Assembly: GCA_001303885.1 (NCBI GenBank)
Contig: LJUE01000165.1
Coordinates: 1-7,206 of the forward strand
Source: Planctomycetes bacterium SM23_32
GTDB taxonomy: Bacteria > Planctomycetota > Brocadiia > SM23-32
Length of the DNA stretch: 7,206 nt
Reading direction: 5' to 3'
Shown piece after piece: positions 1-6,397 of the stretch. The position numbers and the translations under genes were made by a program. Within the stretch, counting starts at the first letter, position 1. Each line of letters starts with the position of its first letter. Under the pieces are notes generated by a model, which had not been told where the DNA came from, ran no database searches, and saw only the letters and a list, made by a program, of their open reading frames with translations.

Positions 1-792
1 CTTGAGCCGACGCGACCAGAGCTCGAGCGCCTCGCGGCCCGGCCCCGGCCCCCCGCGCCAGCTCTCCAGGAAAGCCCGCAGGAAGGCGGCGTGGTCCTCG
101 TGCGTGGCGCCCAGCCCGGCGGTGGAGTTGGCCAGCATGCCCAGCATCCGCTCGACGCCCGGCCGCCCGGGCGGGCGGCACCGGATGCTGTGCAGGTCCA
201 GCACGAAGAGCCGCCTCCCGGGCTCCGCCTCGGGCCGGATGCGCAGGTTGCCCGCGTGGTAGTCGCGGTGGTAGAAGCCGTTGTCCAGCAGCGAGGCGCT
301 GAAGGCGGCCAGGTCCCGGGCGAGTTCGGAGCGGCCAGCGGCAGGCATCTGCCCCAGCTCCTCCCGCAGGAAGGGGCCGAGCCCCACCGTGCCCTCGATC
401 TCGCGGCTGATGAGGAATCCCTCGCGGTGCAGGCCCAGGCGCCGGCGGCGGCCGACGGCCAGCACGTCGCAGGTCGGCACGGCCGCCCGCTGAAGCTCGC
501 GGCAGACGCGCCACTCGACCTGCGGCTTGGTGGGGGCGATCAGGTGCTTGAGCCGCGCGCGCAGGTCGCGGAACTTGTAGCGCTTCACGTAGAGCCACGG
601 CCCATCGGGGGCGGCGGGGTCGCGCAGGCGCAGCACGGTGCGCACCGTGTTGTCCTTGACGAACTCGTCGGGGCCGAGCCGGTCGGGATGGCGGGCGCGC
701 TCGATGTCCAGCAGCGGGAGGGTCTCGGCGAACTCCTCGACGCAGAGCCACTCCAGGCCGTGGGCGGAGAGCGTTGTGGTTGGTCGTTCCAC
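1..792 (-). CDS. Lipopolysaccharide kinase (WaaP/KdkA/InaA family), partial
   Basis: This is a predicted cytoplasmic kinase of the eukaryotic-like fold that phosphorylates LPS core sugars (heptose or Kdo) with ATP. From the GTG at 792 the minus frame is open to the window edge, giving 264 codons with the C-terminus missing. Kinase landmarks appear in order: a beta3-type lysine in WLYVKRYKF (K70), a candidate helix-C glutamate in VEWRVCREL (E93 or E99), the catalytic loop HRDYHAGNL at residues 175-183 with base D177 and metal-binding N182, and VLDLH at 197-201, whose D199 takes the DFG role. The start is GTG because an in-frame TAG lies 16 codons upstream with no ATG between. A GAGGGG sequence lies upstream but at a long spacing. 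The gene follows the isomerase by 93 bp on the same strand and may be co-transcribed. The family call is firm; the exact acceptor sugar cannot be read from the sequence. Confidence 0.82.
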   Translation of the reverse strand, partial: MERPTTTLSAHGLEWLCVEEFAETLPLLDIERARHPDRLGPDEFVKDNTVRTVLRLRDPAAPDGPWLYVKRYKFRDLRARLKHLIAPTKPQVEWRVCRELQRAAVPTCDVLAVGRRRRLGLHREGFLISREIEGTVGLGPFLREELGQMPAAGRSELARDLAAFSASLLDNGFYHRDYHAGNLRIRPEAEPGRRLFVLDLHSIRCRPPGRPGVERMLGMLANSTAGLGATHEDHAAFLRAFLESWRGGPGPGREALELWSRRLK

Positions 793-885
793 GCGGGGAG
801 CGCGCCCCTCAGAGCCGGCCGTCGGTCGGGCCCCATGCTACCGGCGGCCGCCGGCCCCCGCAACCCCCGCCCTTGCGCCTTCTCC

Positions 886-2379
886 TCAGCCCATCTGTTC
901 CCAGATGGGGGCGGGGCGCTCCGACGGGCCGAGCACGATGGGCTTGATGCCCGCTATCTCGCAGGCCATCGTCAGCGCCCGCACCCGGTCGCCCGGCACG
1001 CCCTGCACGTGGTTGCAGGGGAAGATGTTCAGGAACTCCTCGAACGAGCACTCCAGCTTCGCCCAGACGTGCGGCCAGGTCGGGGTGGTCTCGGCGGCGA
1101 GCTTGCGGGTCTCCTCGCGCGGCAGGTCCAGCGATTCGCCGCGCACGATGACCATGTAGGGCCGCTCGTCCCAGATGCCCACGCGGCAGAACGTCATCGG
1201 CCCCGGCGCCGCGTCGAACTCCACCGAGGCGCCGCCCGCCTTGAAGTAGTACTCCAGGGCGGGGTGGAAGGTGATCTTCTCGTAGTTCTCGGCGGCGTCG
1301 AAGCTCTGGGCCGCGTACCAGCTGGCGTGGTTGCCGCTGTTGCACCAGTCCCACAGGTCTCGCTCGGGGTGGTAGAGGCGCACGTCCATGAACAGCGCCG
1401 GCAGCCCGCCGGTCACGTATTTGAGGAGCTGCATGGTGACGGCGGCGTTCGAGTCGGCCTCGGTCGAGCAGACGACGGCGTCCTTTGGGCCGTTCCAGTC
1501 GTAGGGGTCGTTCATCATCATCTCGGGCACGTCGCCGAGGCAGACGTGCTCGGTCAGCTCGCGCTGGCCCTTCAGGCCGCAGAAGTCGAACCCCTTGTCC
1601 TCGTTGACCAGGTTCAGGGCGCAGTAGAGGCGCACCTGCGTCTTGAGCGTCTCGGGGGTGAGCATCTTGCCGTCGTAGAGGATGCGCTCGCCGAGCAGTT
1701 CGGTGAGCCAGGCGAAGCCCGCCTCCACGTCGGCGTCGTCCACCTCGTTCTCCATCACTTTGAGCAGCCAGAGCTGGTCAATCTGGCGGCAGGTGACGCC
1801 CAGGCACTTCAGCATGGGGGTGAGGTGCCAGTAGCCGGTCTCCATGCCCATCGAGTGGCCGCCGTAGAGGCCGTAGACCTCGTTGCGGATCGTGGTGACG
1901 GCCTGGGCGGCGCGGAGCCAGTCAAGGAGCTGGGCCTGCACGCCGGGGTCGTCCATGTCGCCGGTGATGCGGTGGGTGCGCACGCCGGCCTGGCGCAGGG
2001 CGCCGTCGGTGGCCAGGAGGCCCACGTTGCCGGGGAACTCGCCGTTGTTGTTCGACAGGCTCAGCACGGGCACGCCGGGGCCGAGCGTGTTGATGAACGG
2101 CCAGACCAGGAACGGGAAGTTCCAGACGTTGTAGCACATGACGGCCGAGCGGCAGCCCGCCCGGTGCAGCTCCTCGCCCACCTCCTGGGCGACGCGGACG
2201 CCGGTGATGATCTTGCTGCCGATGACGACCTCGGGCGCCGAGCCGTCCACGTTCTTCAGCTCCTTGCGGATGACGTCGGCCCACTGGTTGACGACCTGCA
2301 TGTTGGCGGGGTTATTCTGCCGCCAGACGTGCTCGCGCTCGTCGTTGAGCATGGCGATGCCGATGGGTGTGCCTCTCAT
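886..2379 (-). CDS. L-fucose isomerase family ketol-isomerase
   Basis: This is a predicted Mn2+-dependent cytoplasmic aldose-ketose isomerase that would interconvert L-fucose and L-fuculose or a related sugar such as D-arabinose. It has 497 residues. The three metal ligands known from E. coli FucI (E337, D361, H528) have clear counterparts: E307 in CSTEADSNAAVTMQ, D332 in PALFMDVRLYHPE and H457 in FPCNHVQGVPGD. The E-to-D spacing is nearly the same as in FucI. Further family-like blocks are CNSGNHASWYAAQS (346-359), FKAGGASVEF and TTPTWPHVWAKL. It is about 90 residues shorter than E. coli FucI, mostly in the part before the ligands, so the substrate may differ. The start at 2379 (MRGTPIGIAML) is preferred over an upstream ATG at 2430 because AGGGAG lies 7 nt before it. 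The gene is divergent from the EIIA/ATPase operon and upstream of the LPS kinase. Confidence 0.85.
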   Translation of the reverse strand: MRGTPIGIAMLNDEREHVWRQNNPANMQVVNQWADVIRKELKNVDGSAPEVVIGSKIITGVRVAQEVGEELHRAGCRSAVMCYNVWNFPFLVWPFINTLGPGVPVLSLSNNNGEFPGNVGLLATDGALRQAGVRTHRITGDMDDPGVQAQLLDWLRAAQAVTTIRNEVYGLYGGHSMGMETGYWHLTPMLKCLGVTCRQIDQLWLLKVMENEVDDADVEAGFAWLTELLGERILYDGKMLTPETLKTQVRLYCALNLVNEDKGFDFCGLKGQRELTEHVCLGDVPEMMMNDPYDWNGPKDAVVCSTEADSNAAVTMQLLKYVTGGLPALFMDVRLYHPERDLWDWCNSGNHASWYAAQSFDAAENYEKITFHPALEYYFKAGGASVEFDAAPGPMTFCRVGIWDERPYMVIVRGESLDLPREETRKLAAETTPTWPHVWAKLECSFEEFLNIFPCNHVQGVPGDRVRALTMACEIAGIKPIVLGPSERPAPIWEQMG

Positions 2380-2386
2380 GGCGCCG

Positions 2387-2392
2387 CTCCCT
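2387..2392 (-). promoter_or_regulatory. Ribosome binding site of the isomerase gene
   Basis: On the minus strand this reads AGGGAG, 7 nt before the ATG at 2379. It decides the start codon in favour of 2379 rather than the upstream in-frame ATG at 2430. That upstream ATG also overlaps the proposed -10 element and would add a 17-residue tail unlike the family. Confidence 0.7.
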
Positions 2393-2429
2393 GGGCAATG
2401 AGTGACGGTTGGTCGAACGGACAGGACCA

Positions 2430-2458
2430 TTTATGCCTCCCCTAGCGCGAAGATGCAA
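2430..2458 (-). promoter_or_regulatory. Candidate sigma70 promoter for the isomerase gene
   Basis: On the minus strand, TTGCAT (2458-2453) and CATAAA (2435-2430) are separated by exactly 17 bp. The match is 3/6 for the -35 and 4/6 for the -10. The -10 is one of few AT-rich stretches in the region and ends about 50 nt before the start codon, a sensible leader length. It is a moderate match, supported mainly by position and spacing. Confidence 0.45.
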
Positions 2459-2485
2459 ATGGAATCGGCGGACGGCGAGGCCCGG

Positions 2486-2514
2486 ACTTCTTGCCCGGCT
2501 CGGGCGCCCGAAGT
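2486..2514. promoter_or_regulatory. Palindromic element between the divergent promoters (candidate operator)
   Basis: The outer arms ACTTC (2486-2490) and GAAGT (2510-2514) enclose an inner inverted repeat GCCCG-gct-CGGGC (2493-2505). CGGGCGCCCG at 2501-2510 is also a perfect 10-bp palindrome. The element ends at the first base of the right-facing -35 and lies about 28 bp upstream of the left-facing -35, a natural place for a shared regulator. GC-rich palindromes arise easily in such DNA, so the regulatory role is inferred. Confidence 0.35.
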
Positions 2515-2542
2515 TGACATCGGGGGGTGGGTCCCGTATAGT
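2514..2542 (+). promoter_or_regulatory. Strong sigma70-type promoter of the EIIA/V-ATPase operon
   Basis: TTGACA (2514-2519, 6/6 consensus) and TATAGT (2537-2542, 5/6) are separated by 17 bp, the optimal spacing. Transcription would start near 2549, leaving a leader of about 49 nt before the EIIA ATG at 2598. In this GC-rich background such a match is unlikely by chance. It is the only strong promoter I see ahead of the ATPase genes, so it probably drives the whole operon. Confidence 0.8.
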
Positions 2543-2557
2543 GGTCGGAATAACCAC
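2541..2557 (+). repeat. Inverted repeat over the -10/transcription start
   Basis: GTGGT (2541-2545) and ACCAC (2553-2557) form a perfect 5-bp inverted repeat with a 7-nt AT-richer spacer. It overlaps the end of the -10 and the predicted start near 2549. It could be a repressor half-site pair acting by promoter occlusion. The arms are short, so this is tentative. Confidence 0.3.
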
Positions 2558-2597
2558 GCTGTGCAGACCCACCTGCCCTGGGGCGAGCAGACGCAAG

Positions 2598-3059
2598 ATG
2601 GACCTGGCCGAGCTGATGACGCCCGTGACCGTGAAGGTGCCCCTGGAGGGCTTCGACAAGGAAGAGGCCATCGCCGAGCTGGTGGAGGTGCTGGTGCGCG
2701 CCGGGCGCGTGCCCGACCGCCAGGCCGTGCTGGACGGCCTCTACGCGCGCGAGGCCAAGGGCAGCACCGGCATCGGCCGCGGGGTCGCCATACCGCATGC
2801 CAAGCACCCCGACCTCTCGGGCGTGGTGGTGGCGGTGGGGGTGAGCCGCGAAGGCATCGAGTTCGACGCGGCCGACGGCGAACTCGTCTACCTGGTTTTC
2901 CTTGTGCTGGCCGAGACGGACAACCCCGGCCCCAACGTTGAGGTGCTGGCCGACATCGGCAACTTGATGCAGGTGCCCGGCGTCTACGAGGAGATGATCT
3001 CGGCCAGCAGCGCCGAGGACCTGATCCAGGCCGTCGAGAAGGTGCAGGTCGAGCAGTGA
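2598..3059 (+). CDS. PTS EIIA protein (fructose/PtsN-type EIIA-2 domain)
   Basis: This is a stand-alone 153-residue EIIA protein of the PTS fructose/nitrogen-regulatory class. The family receives a phosphate from HPr (or NPr) on a histidine and either passes it to an EIIB or acts as a regulatory switch. The signature GIGRGVAIPHAKHP (58-71) puts the phosphorylatable histidine at H67. The length is right for a single EIIA domain, with no fused HPr, EIIB or helix-turn-helix. The ATG at 2598 fits the leader of the strong promoter; an ATG at 2616 is an alternative, and neither has a strong Shine-Dalgarno sequence. The stop codon overlaps the GTG of the V-ATPase H gene. No EIIB or EIIC gene is in view, so a regulatory role toward the ATPase or the divergent sugar gene is more likely than transport. 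That role is an inference. Confidence 0.88.
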   Translation: MDLAELMTPVTVKVPLEGFDKEEAIAELVEVLVRAGRVPDRQAVLDGLYAREAKGSTGIGRGVAIPHAKHPDLSGVVVAVGVSREGIEFDAADGELVYLVFLVLAETDNPGPNVEVLADIGNLMQVPGVYEEMISASSAEDLIQAVEKVQVEQ

Positions 3060-3382
3060 GCGACGTGATAGACAGGCTGCTGGAGGTGGAGCGGGAGGCC
3101 CGCGCCGTCATCGAGAAGGCCGAACAGGAGGCGGGCCAGCTCGTTGAGAACGCCCGCGAAGAGGCCCGTCGCATCGTCGAGGAAGGCCACGAGGAGGGGC
3201 GGCGCCGCGCTGAGGAGATCCTGCAGGAGAGCGTCCGCCGGCTCGACGAGCAGAGGAAGGAGCGGCTCGAACGGGAGAGGGCCAGGCTCCCTTCGGCTGA
3301 GGGCGTGGACGAGGCCGTCCTGAACAAGGCCGCCGACTTCGTCGTCGGCGTCATTGCCGGCGGCGACGAGGGGACAGACTGA
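3056..3382 (+). CDS. V/A-type ATPase subunit H (peripheral stalk coiled coil)
   Basis: This is a predicted peripheral-stalk subunit (AhaH/NtpF-like; subunit G in eukaryotic and Thermus naming). The family pairs with subunit E in a long coiled coil that holds the catalytic head against the membrane stator. It has 108 residues, the usual length. Residues about 5-85 are an unbroken charged helix rich in Glu, Arg and Ala, for example REEARRIVEEGHEEGRRRAE. A short C-terminal helix, VDEAVLNKAADFVVGVI (84-100), fits the globular end that contacts the head. The gene begins with GTG at 3056, overlapping the EIIA TGA by 4 nt (GTGA), so translation is probably coupled. Sequence alone is weak for coiled coils; the call rests on length, C-terminal pattern and position before subunits C and I. 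Confidence 0.78.
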   Translation: MSDVIDRLLEVEREARAVIEKAEQEAGQLVENAREEARRIVEEGHEEGRRRAEEILQESVRRLDEQRKERLERERARLPSAEGVDEAVLNKAADFVVGVIAGGDEGTD

Positions 3383-3388
3383 CGGGTC

Positions 3389-3414
3389 CCGGGCCGCCGG
3401 GGCCCGGTTTCGTT
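3389..3414 (+). terminator. GC hairpin with T-rich tail in the H-C gap (possible attenuator)
   Basis: CCGGGCC (3389-3395) pairs perfectly with GGCCCGG (3401-3407) around a 5-nt loop and is followed by TTTCGTT. The stem is stable, but the T run is short and interrupted, so it would be a partial terminator at best. It lies just after the H stop codon in the largest gap (51 bp) of the operon and 20 nt before the C start codon. It could lower expression of subunits C, I, K, F and E relative to EIIA and H, or stabilise a processed 3' end. Confidence 0.4.
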
Positions 3415-3433
3415 GCCGGCACCGGGTGAGTCC

Positions 3434-4471
3434 ATGATCGCGACTTCCCCACTCCGCCCGCCGACCGCCTTCCAGGTGGCCTTCGACTTCCTCGGCGCGA
3501 AGCTGCGCGGCCGCAGGAGCCGCCTGTTCGAGGGCGATCGGCTGCGCGAGCTGGCCGGCCAGGGCTCGCTGAGGGATCTGGCCTGGCGCCTCTACCCGCG
3601 CGAGGAGCCCGGCGGAATCGCTGCCCTGGAGCGGCGCATGCTGGCCGACTGCGTCGCCGAGCTCGCATCCCTCGCCCGCTACCTGGACGGGGCCTACCGG
3701 GCCTTCTACGTGGCCCTGCTCGGCCGCTACCCCGTGGAGAACCTGAAGGTTGCGTTGAGGCTCTGGGGGCGCGGCGAGGGCGGCGGCGACCCGCGTGACT
3801 ATCTGGTGGACCTGCCGCCGGCACTCCGCCTGCGGGTGGATGACCTCCTCGGAGCGGCCGACATCGAGGCCTTCGTGGAGGCGATACCGCTGCCGGCGGT
3901 GCGCGAGTGCGCCCAGGGTGCGCTGCCCCTCTACGGCGAGGACGGGCGGAAGGCCTACCTGGAGATGGCCTTCGACAAGGGCTACTGGCAGGGCGTGTGG
4001 GCGACGATGCCGCGGGGGATGCACGGCTTCGCGGCGCCCGTGCGGGCAGAGTTCGATGCGATGCGACTGCTCGGGACGCTGCGGGCCGCACGCAGATACG
4101 GGATGCCGTGGGAGCAGTGGCGGATGCTGCTGCCGGCCGGGCCGGGCCAGATAGGGGACAGCCTGTTGCGCGGTCTCCACGCCGACCCGCGGGCCGAGTT
4201 CGCGGCGCGTTCGCTGCGCTGGCTTGAGTCCTCCGTGCAGGAACTGGCCGCACAGGAGGAGGGCGGGGCGTTCGGGCACCTGGAGGAGCTGCTGTGGCGG
4301 CGCGCCGTGCGGCTGGCGGATCGGCAGTACTACGCCCACATGACCGGCCCCGGCGTGCTGATCAGCTACTTCTACCTGAAGAGAAACGAGCGGCGCGAGC
4401 TGTTCGGCATCGCGCAGATGCTGCGCTACGGAAGGTCCGCGCCGGAGATCATCGAGCAGATCGGCCTTTAG
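3434..4471 (+). CDS. V/A-type ATPase subunit C (rotor socket, subunit d homologue)
   Basis: This 345-residue soluble protein matches AtpC/NtpC/AhaC, the funnel-shaped subunit between the central stalk and the c-ring. Length is typical for the family. Family-like blocks include RYPVENLKVALRLWGRG in the first half and the C-terminal segment YFYLKRNERRELFGIAQMLR leading into APEIIEQIGL. That last segment resembles the conserved end of the family, where a KxxE-type helix precedes a 'glxxexIxxxL' tail. It is largely helical with no membrane segment. The ATG at 3434 is preferred over a TTG at 3413: GGGTGAG lies immediately upstream of the ATG, and the TTG would fall just after the hairpin of the H-C gap. 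The stop TAG is 11 nt before subunit I. Confidence 0.85.
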   Translation: MIATSPLRPPTAFQVAFDFLGAKLRGRRSRLFEGDRLRELAGQGSLRDLAWRLYPREEPGGIAALERRMLADCVAELASLARYLDGAYRAFYVALLGRYPVENLKVALRLWGRGEGGGDPRDYLVDLPPALRLRVDDLLGAADIEAFVEAIPLPAVRECAQGALPLYGEDGRKAYLEMAFDKGYWQGVWATMPRGMHGFAAPVRAEFDAMRLLGTLRAARRYGMPWEQWRMLLPAGPGQIGDSLLRGLHADPRAEFAARSLRWLESSVQELAAQEEGGAFGHLEELLWRRAVRLADRQYYAHMTGPGVLISYFYLKRNERRELFGIAQMLRYGRSAPEIIEQIGL

Positions 4472-4474
4472 GGA
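4470..4474 (+). promoter_or_regulatory. Ribosome binding site of subunit I
   Basis: AGGGA overlaps the subunit C stop codon and lies 8 nt before the ATG at 4483. It favours 4483 over the in-frame ATG at 4501 and suggests that reinitiation follows termination on subunit C. Confidence 0.55.
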
Positions 4475-4482
4475 ATGCGAGC

Positions 4483-5802
4483 ATGCTGAGTCCGGCAGCC
4501 ATGCGCAAGGTGCACATCTACGTGCTGGAGCGGGATGTGCGCGAGGTAGCCCGCGCCCTGGGCGAACTCGGCATCGTCCACCTGAGCAGCAGCATCGAGG
4601 AGAGCGGCGGCCGGCTGCGCCCGGAGACCCTGGAGGAGGACATGCGGCGTTGCCGCCAGCTTGCCGACCGGGTGTCGGCACTGATGGAGCAGCTCGGCAT
4701 CCAGCCGGCGCCCCGCCCGCAGGGGGAGCACCGGGCCCTGCCCGTGGCGGAGGAGGTGGACGCGCTCTGCCTGGCGGTCGAGGCCAAGGTGGCCCCCGCC
4801 ATCCGGGAGCTGGCCGAAGCGCAGGAGGCCCTGGCCGATACGGAAGACATCCTTGCTGAGCTGGCCCCCTACAAGGACCTCAAGGGCGCGGTCCATCAGC
4901 TCGCCGATTCTTCGTTCCTGGACATGAAGATCGGCACGGCTCAGCGGGCCAGGCTGGCGCAGATGCAGGAGGCGATGCCGGACGGCGTGCTGATGGTGCC
5001 GCTCGGGGATGCGGCCGACGAGGAAGGTCCCGCGGACCTGATGGTGGTGGCTGCGCGGAAGCGGCGCTTTGCCATGGACACGGTGCTGCAGGAACACGGG
5101 TTCGAGCCGAAGGCCATACCGCCCTGGGAGGGGAAGGCGCCGGCCGACCTTTACCGGGAGGCCGAGCAGCGCAGACGCACTCTGGAGGCCCGCGCGGCGG
5201 GGCTCAAGGCCAGGCTCAGGGCCGCGGGCGGGCCGCATGCCGAGGCGCTCAGGAAGGCGGCCGCCGCCCTCCAGGTGCAGCTGAAGCTGCTGAGTGCAGG
5301 CCAGAACTTCGGCGCCACCTGGGCCACCGCCGTCATCTTCGGCTGGATACCGTCCGCCAAGGAAGACCGGCTGCGCCAGGCCGTCCGGGACGCCGCTGCC
5401 GACCGCGTCGTGATGGAGATCACCGATCCGGACCCGGCCGACGTCCGCGAGGGCCGCGTGCCGAGCGACGTTGTGAACTGGCCGCTCCTGAAGCCGTTCG
5501 AGCGCCTCGTGCGGGGCTACGGCGTCGCCTCGTACACCGAGATCGAGCCGACGCTGCTCTTCGCGGCCACGTTCCTGCTGATGTTCGGCTTCATCTTCGG
5601 GGACCTCGGCCACGGGCTCGTGCTGGTCGCGGTGGGGCTGCTGACGCGAAAGCACGCCGGCCGGCCTGAGGTGCGCGACCTGGGCTACGTGATCGCCGCC
5701 GCCGGCCTGGCCAGCGTGCTGTTCGGCACGTTCTTCCAGGGTTCGTTCTTCGGCAAGTCGCTGGCCGACATCGGATTCCCCCTCACGCTGGGGTTCGAGC
5801 CG
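4483..5802 (+). CDS. V/A-type ATPase subunit I, N-terminal part (frame-disrupted)
   Basis: This is the first 440 residues of the membrane stator subunit (AtpI/NtpI, homologous to eukaryotic subunit a), which forms ion half-channels beside the c-ring. The N-terminal cytoplasmic arm opens with the family-typical MRKVHIYVLERDVREVARAL (7-26), followed by hairpin coiled-coil segments near 45-70, 100-140 and 225-275. The membrane domain starts at PTLLFAATFLLMFGFIFGDL (356-375) followed by GHG. This is the highly conserved first-helix motif. FGTFFQGSFFG follows near 414-424. Homology ends at LGFEP (436-440). Beyond that the same frame gives Arg/Gly/Pro-rich low-complexity protein without membrane helices, while the real C-terminal half continues in the next frame. 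Staying in this frame there is no stop until 6765, at the end of subunit K. The gene is therefore frameshifted. Confidence 0.85.
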
Positions 5803-5806
5803 GGTG
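5797..5806 (+). other. Frameshift/deletion junction inside subunit I
   Basis: Frame 1 reads TTC GAG CCG (F-E-P) up to 5802, and frame 2 reads GTG CTG AAC ATT (V-L-N-I) from 5804. Joining them needs a net +1 shift, equivalent to a loss of 3n+2 nt. In the family, the LGFEP-like segment and the LNIVNRLRSGDY-like segment are separated by roughly 20-30 residues forming a transmembrane helix, and that helix is absent here. An out-of-frame deletion or assembly collapse of several tens of bases explains both observations. I see no long homopolymer at the junction that would suggest simple slippage. Confidence 0.7.
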
Positions 5807-6382
5807 CTGAACATTGTGAACCGCCTGCGCAGCGGCGACTACGAGGGCGGCCTGCTGGGGCGGTTCGGGCTGGTGGGCGTCGTCTTCTACTGGGGCGGCC
5901 TGGGCGTGGCCGTCAAGCTGGCCGTGGCCGGCGGCGGCGCAGCAGACACCTACCTGGTGGTCGGGCTGATCCTGGTGCCTCTGCTGCTCCTCATCCTGCA
6001 CAGGCCCATCTATGGGCTGCTGGCCCACCGCCGCCCCGTCTGGGGCGAGAACCCCCTGCTCGGCTTCTTCGAGGGCGTGGTGGAGGCGCTCGAGATGGTA
6101 ATGACCTACACGGCCAACACGCTCTCGTTCCTGCGCGTGGCCGCGTTTGCTTTGAGCCACGCGGCGCTGTGCTTTACGATATTCATCCTTCTGCGCCTGG
6201 TGAACGGGCTGCCGGGGGGGCCCGTGTGGTCCACCGTCGTTTTCGTCGTCGGGACGGCGTTCGTCATCGGGCTGGAAGGGCTGATCGTTGCCGTGCAGAT
6301 AATGCGTCTGGAGTACTACGAGTTCTTCACCAAGTTCTTCCGCGGGGAGGGCGTGCGCTACCAGCCGTTCCGGCTGGAGTGA
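5804..6382 (+). CDS. V/A-type ATPase subunit I, C-terminal part (frame-disrupted)
   Basis: This is the remaining 192 residues of the stator subunit, in a different frame from its N-terminal part. It begins LNIVNRLRSGDYEGGLLG and contains further hydrophobic helices at about 24-46, 48-66, 90-135 and 145-170. The segment TANTLSFLRVAAFALSHAAL carries the invariant arginine (R111 in this fragment, codon 6134-6136). This arginine is homologous to the yeast Vph1 Arg essential for ion transfer to and from the c-ring glutamate. The C-terminal block MRLEYYEFFTKFFRGEG is also a family hallmark. All functional residues of this half are intact, so the damage looks recent or artefactual. The GTG at 5804 is only the first possible start in this frame; there is no convincing ribosome binding site, so independent translation is doubtful. 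Confidence 0.83.
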   Translation: MLNIVNRLRSGDYEGGLLGRFGLVGVVFYWGGLGVAVKLAVAGGGAADTYLVVGLILVPLLLLILHRPIYGLLAHRRPVWGENPLLGFFEGVVEALEMVMTYTANTLSFLRVAAFALSHAALCFTIFILLRLVNGLPGGPVWSTVVFVVGTAFVIGLEGLIVAVQIMRLEYYEFFTKFFRGEGVRYQPFRLE

Positions 6383-6397
6383 GGCCGCCCCGCGGGC

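Noticed and set aside
841..854. Perfect palindrome CCGGCGGCCGCCGG as a terminator after the isomerase
   Set aside because: No T-run follows it on the transcribed strand, and such GC palindromes are common in this composition.
2408..2416. Shared CGACCAACC word (minus strand) upstream of the isomerase and at the kinase start near 781-789
   Set aside because: A 9-bp match within 7 kb is expected by chance, and the second copy is inside coding sequence.
91..2445. A 784-codon open frame on the plus strand covering both minus-strand genes
   Set aside because: It is codon-aligned with the isomerase and kinase reading frames on the opposite strand. In that register stops arise only from rare CTA, TTA and TCA triplets, so GC-rich genes leave it open. 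The translation is Ala/Gly/Val/Arg-rich with no recognisable motif.
2984..4681. A 565-codon minus-strand frame opposite EIIA, H and C
   Set aside because: It is an antisense shadow of three convincingly identified plus-strand genes, and its protein is low-complexity Pro/Ala/Arg-rich.
5797..5806. Programmed +1 frameshifting in subunit I
   Set aside because: No slippery run or stop codon is present at the junction, and a helix-sized segment seems to be missing, which recoding would not explain. I know of no recoding in this gene family. It is not fully excluded.
4468..5814. A 448-codon minus-strand frame opposite subunit I
   Set aside because: It is an antisense shadow of subunit I with His/Gln/Arg-rich composition and no family pattern.
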